From NCBI GenBank assembly GCA_035276085.1, contig DATELY010000236.1:1-10415 (forward strand): a stretch of DNA of 10,415 bases, read 5' to 3'. Below, in pieces: positions 6,339 through 10,415 of the stretch (within the stretch, counting starts at the first letter, position 1; each line of letters starts with the position of its first letter). A program made the translations under genes and the position numbers. A model generated the notes under the pieces. That model was not told the origin of the DNA and searched no databases. It saw nothing but the letters and a program-made list of their open reading frames with translations. The DNA is from DATELY01 sp035276085 (GTDB lineage Bacteria; Pseudomonadota; Gammaproteobacteria; Steroidobacterales; Steroidobacteraceae).

Positions 6339-6668
6339 GTGAGCAGTGACACTATCGTGCACGTCAGCGATGGCAGCTTCGAACAAGACGTGCTCAAGGC
6401 CGCCCAGCCCGTACTGGTGGATTTCTGGGCTGAATGGTGCGGCCCCTGCAAGATGATTGCACCGATGCTCGACCAGGTTGCCGAGGAATACAAAGGCAAG
6501 CTGACCATCGCCAAGGTCAACATCGACGAGAACCCGCGCACGCCGCAGCGCTTCAATGTTCGCGGCATCCCCACACTGATCCTGTTCAAGAACGGCCAAG
6601 TCGAAGGTCAGAAGGTCGGGGCCCTGCGTAAAGCGGATTTGGCCGCATTTCTGGACGGCAAACTGTGA
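6339..6668 (+). CDS. trxA: Thioredoxin 1 (TrxA)
   Basis: A 109-residue cytosolic thioredoxin, the dithiol reductant used by ribonucleotide reductase, PAPS reductase, methionine sulfoxide reductase and others. The active site WCGPCK is at 33-38, with redox cysteines Cys34 and Cys37. The preceding VLVDFWAEW strand, buried Asp28 and the cis-proline at residue 78 in RGIPTLILF are typical. Length and one-domain architecture match E. coli TrxA. The start is the GTG at 6339, with GGAGG 8 nt upstream. The last bases overlap the rho start as GTGA, so trxA and rho are probably translated in coupled fashion from one message. CysQ in the same window removes PAP made when PAPS reductase uses thioredoxin, but the two are not in one operon. 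Confidence 0.97.
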   Translation: MSSDTIVHVSDGSFEQDVLKAAQPVLVDFWAEWCGPCKMIAPMLDQVAEEYKGKLTIAKVNIDENPRTPQRFNVRGIPTLILFKNGQVEGQKVGALRKADLAAFLDGKL

Positions 6669-8143
6669 GAGGCTACCTCGGTAATCAAGCCCGCAATCGC
6701 CAAGGCGGCGGCGGCAACAAGGGTGGCGGCGGCGGTCGTCCCAATCGTGGCAACGACAATCGCGGCAATCGTGGCGAGCGCATGGATCGTGGCAACGATC
6801 GTCACGACGATCTGCCGCTCGATGACTTCGACGGCGACGACGTCGGGATAATTTCCCCGTCCGAGCTGGCGGCTTCGCGTCAGTCGATGAATCTGACGCA
6901 GCTGAAGTTGAAGCCGGTGTCGGAGCTCGTCGAAATCGCGCAGCGGATGGGGCTCGAGAACCTCGCCCGCTCCCGCAAGCAGGACATCATCTTCTCCATC
7001 CTGAAGGCGCATGCGCGCTCGGGTGAAGATATCTACGGCGACGGCGTGCTGGAAATTCTCCAGGACGGCTTTGGCTTCCTGCGCTCCGCCGACAGCTCGT
7101 ATCTGGCCGGGCCGGACGACATCTATGTCAGCCCCAGCCAGATCCGTCGCTTCAATCTCCGCACCGGCGATTCCATCTCGGGATTGATCCGCCCCCCGAA
7201 GGACGGCGAGCGTTATTTCGCACTGCTGAAGGTCGGCGAGATCAACTTCGATTCGCCGGAAGGCGCCAAGCACAAGGTTCTGTTCGAGAACCTGACCCCG
7301 CTCCATCCGACCAAGCGTCTGAAGCTGGAGCGTGGCACGGGCTCGACCGAAGATCTCACCGCACGTGTCATCGATCTCGTCGCGCCGATCGGCAAGGGTC
7401 AGCGTGGCCTCATCATCTCCCCGCCGAAAGCGGGTAAGACGATGCTGCTGCAGAACATCGCGAGCTCGATCACCTCGAATCATCCCGAGGTGTATCTGAT
7501 CGTGCTGTTGATCGACGAACGTCCGGAAGAAGTGACGGAGATGGCGCGCACCGTGCGCGGCGAAGTGGTGTCATCCACGTTCGACGAGCCGGCCACGCGG
7601 CACGTGCAAGTCGCCGAGATGGTGATCGAGAAGGCGAAGCGATTGGTCGAGCATAAGCGCGACGTCGTGATTCTCCTCGATTCGATCACGCGCCTCGCGC
7701 GTGCGTACAACACGGTCGTCCCGAGCTCCGGCAAGGTGCTGACCGGCGGTGTGGATGCGAATGCACTGCAGCGCCCGAAGCGTTTCTTCGGTGCCGCCCG
7801 CAACATCGAAGAAGGCGGCTCGCTCACGATTCTGGCCACCGCGCTGATCGACACCGGCTCACGCATGGACGACGTGATCTACGAAGAATTCAAGGGTACG
7901 GGTAATTCCGAAATCCACCTGGATCGACGCGTGTCCGAAAAGCGCGTCTTCCCTGCCGTGAACATCAATCGCTCCGGCACTCGCCGCGAGGAGCTGATCA
8001 CGAGCCAGGAAGAACTGCAGAAGATCTGGATCCTGCGCAAGCTCCTGCATCCAATGGACGAGCTCGCCGCGATCGAGTTCCTGCTCGACAAGATGAAGGA
8101 CACGAAGACGAACGGCGATTTCTTCGACGCGATGAAGCGTTAG
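6665..8143 (+). CDS. rho: Transcription termination factor Rho with N-terminal extension
   Basis: Rho is a hexameric RNA-dependent ATPase that loads on nascent C-rich RNA and dissociates RNA polymerase. Residues 75-492 are colinear with the 419-residue E. coli protein: MNLTQLK start at 75, N-terminal helix bundle to about 120, and the RNA-binding cold-shock domain with GDGVLEILQDGFGFLRS at 125-141, which matches E. coli residue for residue. Walker A is SPPKAGKT at 252-259, with Lys258 equivalent to E. coli Lys184. The Q loop VDANALQRPKRFFGAARN follows. Residues 1-74 are extra: a Gly/Arg/Asn-rich part with five- and four-Gly runs and repeated RGN, then an acidic part rich in Asp (47-59). The GTG at 6665 overlaps the trxA stop and the extension uses codons common in this window's genes (GGC, CGT, AAC), so I take it as translated. 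ATGs at 6782 and 6887 are alternative starts; the latter would give the plain core. Confidence 0.95.
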   Translation: MRGYLGNQARNRQGGGGNKGGGGGRPNRGNDNRGNRGERMDRGNDRHDDLPLDDFDGDDVGIISPSELAASRQSMNLTQLKLKPVSELVEIAQRMGLENLARSRKQDIIFSILKAHARSGEDIYGDGVLEILQDGFGFLRSADSSYLAGPDDIYVSPSQIRRFNLRTGDSISGLIRPPKDGERYFALLKVGEINFDSPEGAKHKVLFENLTPLHPTKRLKLERGTGSTEDLTARVIDLVAPIGKGQRGLIISPPKAGKTMLLQNIASSITSNHPEVYLIVLLIDERPEEVTEMARTVRGEVVSSTFDEPATRHVQVAEMVIEKAKRLVEHKRDVVILLDSITRLARAYNTVVPSSGKVLTGGVDANALQRPKRFFGAARNIEEGGSLTILATALIDTGSRMDDVIYEEFKGTGNSEIHLDRRVSEKRVFPAVNINRSGTRREELITSQEELQKIWILRKLLHPMDELAAIEFLLDKMKDTKTNGDFFDAMKR

Positions 8144-8169
8144 CCGCGGTAGCGGCTGAGCGGTCTGCT

Positions 8170-8270
8170 GGTCGGCTAGCCAGCTGGCCAGAAGTTCTCA
8201 CCGGGGCGCGCCTTCGCGCCCTCTGGCCAGCAAGCCAGCAGCCCAGCAAGCCAGCCGGCCATTTGTTTGT
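8170..8270 (+). terminator. Terminator-like long stem after rho
   Basis: Positions 8170-8187 can pair with 8243-8260 over 18 positions with 3 mismatches and one G-U pair. The right arm is followed at once by ATTTGTTTGT, seven T in ten bases. Inside are two further perfect stems: GCTGGCCAGA (8183-8192) with TCTGGCCAGC (8222-8231), and GGGCGCG (8204-8210) with CGCGCCC (8215-8221) around CCTT. The two larger stems share bases 8183-8187, so they compete. Location 26 bp after the rho stop fits a terminator for the trxA-rho transcript. The T-tract is interrupted, so efficiency is uncertain. Confidence 0.45.
8227..8255. repeat. 13-bp direct repeat, period 16
   Basis: CCAGCAAGCCAGC occurs at 8227-8239 and again at 8243-8255. 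The surrounding stretch is made of CCAG/AGCC units, as produced by slippage. It supplies the right arms of the stems described for the post-rho structure. Confidence 0.6.
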
Positions 8271-8377
8271 GCACCGCGCTTGCGCCGCCGTGAGTGGTGC
8301 CCGCCGCCTCGAATCAGCGATTCCCTCAGATGTTGCGATGCACGTCGCGGTATGCGCGCATCTGACCGCATAAGGTA

Positions 8378-8396
8378 GCCACCACCCCATAGTGGC
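8378..8396 (+). promoter_or_regulatory. Hairpin just upstream of the EAL gene start
   Basis: GCCAC (8378-8382) and GTGGC (8392-8396) form a 5-bp stem with a 9-nt loop ending 5 nt before the ATG at 8402. No Shine-Dalgarno sequence is present in the expected place, so translation may be weak or depend on structure. Confidence 0.3.
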
Positions 8397-8401
8397 GCCT
8401 T

Positions 8402-10240
8402 ATGTCGGAATCACGAGCCGATTCACCCACCCTGCGCTTGCGACGCCTAGACGCGGCCGCCTTGGAAATTGCCGAGGTGTTGCGTGACCGGCGTCTGGCG
8501 ACGCTGTTTCAACCGTTGGTTGATCCGCGCTCGCGAGGGGTGTTCGGATACGAAGCACTGTCGCGCGGTCCGTCCGATAGCTGGCTGCACTCGCCGCAGA
8601 ATCTCTTCGAGGCCGCGCGCCGCAGCGGCTGCAAGCTCGAGCTCGACTACCTCTGCGTGGAGAACGCCTTCAAGCGTTTCGTGAATGCGCACGTGCCCGG
8701 TCATCTCTTCGTGAACGTATCGCCGGAGAGTCTCTACGAAGACCCGAACTTCGCTGGCCGCATTCTCGAGATTGCGGAGAGCGCGGGAATGCCGACACAT
8801 CGCTGCGTGCTCGAGCTGACGGAGGAAAGCCTGCTGGATGACTACGCGCGACTGCGCTCGACGCTGCAGCAGCTGCGCGACGCAGGTTGCGAATTCGCCA
8901 TCGATGATCTGGGCGCCGGCTCATCCGGTTTGCGCACGTGGTCGGAGTTGCGCCCGGACTACGTGAAGATCGATCGCTATTTCATCAGCGGCATCGATGC
9001 CGATCACACGAAGCACGAGTTCGTGCGCTCGATCCTCGACATGGGGCGCGCAATCGGCTGTCGCGTCATCGGCGAGGGCGTGGAAACGCGTCAGGAATGC
9101 CGCGAGCTCGTCGAGCTGGGCATCGATCGCTTGCAGGGCAATTTTTTCGGGCGTCCTGCGCCGACACCAACGCCGACGCTGAAGCAGATCGACTCGCTCG
9201 ATCGCTCCATCGTTGCTCACGGCGCTCTGTGTGCCGAGAACATCTCCGTGTTCGTTCCGCCGGTCGCTCCGGAAATGCGCGTGAACGAGGTTGCTGGGCT
9301 GTTCCGCGAGCAGACCGAGCGCTTGTCGCTGGCCGTCGTGAAGGATGGCCGGCCCGTGGGGGTGATACGCCGCGAGCCGCTGTTTGCAATGCTTGCCAAG
9401 CCCCTGCATCCGGAGATCTACAACAAGAAGCCGATCAGCGCAGTCATGGAGCCGGTTGCGCTGTTGATCGATGCGCAGTTGCGACTCGAGCAAGTCAGCC
9501 GGCTGGTGACGCAGAAAAGTCGCGGTCGATTGACGGAAGAATTCATCATCATCAAGGAAGGCAAGTATCACGGCCTGGGCCAGACGATCGATCTGCTGCG
9601 TCAGATCACGGAGCAGCAACTGCAGGCCGCGAAGCATTCGAATCCGCTGACTTTGCTACCCGGCAACGGTGCCGTGCGCAGCTGCATGGACCGGTTGATC
9701 GATTCAGAGCGGCGCTTCGTCGTGTGCTACTGGGACCTGGACTCCTTCAAGCCGTACAACGATGTCTACGGTTATGCACAAGGCGATCAAGTGATTCTCC
9801 ACTTGTCCAATGTGCTCTCGAATGCTTTCTCGAAGCGCCTCGATTTCGTCGGTCACGTGGGCGGTGACGATTTCATCGTCGTGGCGCGCTCGGCGGATTG
9901 GCGCAAGCGCGTGCGCAGCGCGATCGAAACCTTCAGCGCCAAGCTGCCTGAATTCTATCCGGCAGAGCACTTCGAACAGGGCTTCATTCGTGCGGCCGAT
10001 CGCGACGGGCGCGAACGGAATTTCCCATTGCTCACGATATCGGTTGCGTCATTGGACTCCATCACCATGGGCGCCGACAGTGCCGATGCGATCGCGCATC
10101 TGCTCGCCCATCTCAAGAAAGTGGCCAAGGAACGCCACGGGAACAGCTTTGTGTTCCGCAGCGGCGAGCGCTTGCTGGATTTGCTGTCGCCGCCACCGGG
10201 TGAGACGACGTCCGCACTGCCGATGACGGCAAATTCCTAG
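8402..10240 (+). CDS. EAL-CBS-GGDEF cyclic-di-GMP signalling protein
   Basis: A 612-residue soluble protein without signal peptide or membrane helices. The EAL domain comes first (about 28-260) and has the residues known to be needed for c-di-GMP phosphodiesterase activity: EAL at 51-53, Asn105 (NVSP), Glu138 and Glu141 (ELTE), Asp168-Asp169, Lys189, Glu225 and Glu228 (GEGVE) and Gln245 (QGNFFG). A middle region (about 275-400) with VAGLFREQTERLSLAVVKDGRPVGVI and a second similar half (PISAVMEP onward) looks like a CBS pair, a nucleotide-sensing module. The C-terminal GGDEF domain (about 412-590) keeps DLDSFKPYNDVYGYAQGD at 445-462, but its signature is GGDDF at 487-491. The upstream inhibitory-site position is KxxD (478-481) instead of RxxD. 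I infer a phosphodiesterase whose GGDEF and CBS parts are regulatory. It stands alone, 258 bp after rho, and ends directly against the inverted-repeat element. Confidence 0.9.
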   Translation: MSESRADSPTLRLRRLDAAALEIAEVLRDRRLATLFQPLVDPRSRGVFGYEALSRGPSDSWLHSPQNLFEAARRSGCKLELDYLCVENAFKRFVNAHVPGHLFVNVSPESLYEDPNFAGRILEIAESAGMPTHRCVLELTEESLLDDYARLRSTLQQLRDAGCEFAIDDLGAGSSGLRTWSELRPDYVKIDRYFISGIDADHTKHEFVRSILDMGRAIGCRVIGEGVETRQECRELVELGIDRLQGNFFGRPAPTPTPTLKQIDSLDRSIVAHGALCAENISVFVPPVAPEMRVNEVAGLFREQTERLSLAVVKDGRPVGVIRREPLFAMLAKPLHPEIYNKKPISAVMEPVALLIDAQLRLEQVSRLVTQKSRGRLTEEFIIIKEGKYHGLGQTIDLLRQITEQQLQAAKHSNPLTLLPGNGAVRSCMDRLIDSERRFVVCYWDLDSFKPYNDVYGYAQGDQVILHLSNVLSNAFSKRLDFVGHVGGDDFIVVARSADWRKRVRSAIETFSAKLPEFYPAEHFEQGFIRAADRDGRERNFPLLTISVASLDSITMGADSADAIAHLLAHLKKVAKERHGNSFVFRSGERLLDLLSPPPGETTSALPMTANS

Positions 10241-10415
10241 CAGCCTGTCGGACTTAGGTGATCGTAGCGAGGACGGTGGCCCACATCTGATAAATGTGGG
10301 AGGACAGTTTTTCGATCGTTCGAGGCGAATAGCCCTCGCTATTTAACGAGGACGATCGAAAAAATGGACCCAGCTGCCGCCGCCGCAGTAGATCAATCCT
10401 AAGTCCGACAGGCTG
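10241..10415. mobile_element. MITE-like element or IS remnant with 18-bp terminal inverted repeats
   Basis: The first 18 bases, CAGCCTGTCGGACTTAGG (10241-10258), are the exact reverse complement of the last 18 (10398-10415). The match continues inward as TGATC after a 2-nt gap. The 175 bp between and including them contain no plausible gene. Internal structure is dense: CCCACAT (10280-10286) with ATGTGGG (10294-10300); a 12-bp perfect inverted repeat 10308-10319 with 10352-10363; and inside that AATAGC (10328-10333) with GCTATT (10338-10343). CGAGGACG occurs twice (10268-10275 and 10347-10354). This fits a miniature inverted-repeat transposable element or the ends of a deleted insertion sequence. 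A target duplication cannot be judged because the window ends at the last base of the right repeat. I cannot assign a transposase family. Confidence 0.7.

Noticed and set aside
6608..7483. A 291-codon open frame on the minus strand opposite rho
   Set aside because: The plus-strand Rho reading is certain and the antisense product has low-complexity composition and no known motif.
8227..8255. CRISPR-like repeats
   Set aside because: Only two copies of 13 bp with a 3-bp gap, in a slippage-type context; no array and no cas genes.
8921..9637. A 238-codon open frame on the minus strand opposite the EAL gene
   Set aside because: It overlaps the unmistakable EAL and CBS coding sequence and shows no domain of its own.
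10280..10363. Intrinsic terminator for the EAL gene within the inverted-repeat element
   Set aside because: On the plus strand the T run precedes the long stem and A residues follow it; the smaller CCCACAT/ATGTGGG stem is followed by AGGACAG rather than T residues.

Overview
The window is about 10.4 kb of GC-rich, densely coded chromosomal DNA. It looks like a gammaproteobacterium outside the enterics. The supporting markers are a DUF3301 protein, a YrfG-type GMP/IMP nucleotidase next to cysQ, and rhlB divergent from a trxA-rho pair. The Rho core is nearly colinear with E. coli Rho but carries an unusual N-terminal extension. A Xanthomonadales, Nevskiales or Steroidobacter-like lineage is my guess only; no taxonomic marker such as rRNA is present.

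Layout: (1) 1-39 holds a short GC-rich hairpin and G-run block just past the 3' end of arfB. (2) 60-2062, minus strand, is a close-packed unit read as YdcH/DUF465 small protein, MscS-family channel, then ribosome-rescue hydrolase ArfB. A candidate promoter and a hairpin leader lie at 2171-2242. (3) 2261-3609, minus strand, holds cysQ and a DUF3301 membrane-anchored protein joined by a TGATG stop/start overlap. (4) 3677-4372, plus strand, is the yrfG-like nucleotidase, divergent from cysQ. (5) 4378-5850, minus strand, is the DEAD-box helicase rhlB, convergent with yrfG and only 5 bp away. (6) 5851-6338 is a 488-bp gap with a candidate promoter and small hairpins. (7) 6339-8143, plus strand, is trxA and rho, overlapping by four bases (GTGA). 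(8) 8144-8401 holds a strong terminator-like repeat structure. (9) 8402-10240 is an EAL-CBS-GGDEF cyclic-di-GMP protein whose EAL domain looks intact and whose GGDEF domain is degenerate. (10) 10241-10415 is a short element with 18-bp perfect terminal inverted repeats, probably a MITE or IS remnant, starting directly after the stop codon of the EAL gene.

The gene set is mostly housekeeping: RNA processing and termination (RhlB, Rho), redox (thioredoxin), translation rescue (ArfB), osmotic protection (MscS family), sulfur and purine nucleotide salvage (CysQ, YrfG), and second-messenger signalling. I see no clear new defence or mobile system. The points most worth a second look are the 74-residue Gly/Arg/Asn-rich then acidic extension on Rho beside a RhlB with a long disordered basic tail, the probably catalysis-split EAL-CBS-GGDDF protein, and the non-coding inverted-repeat element at the right edge.
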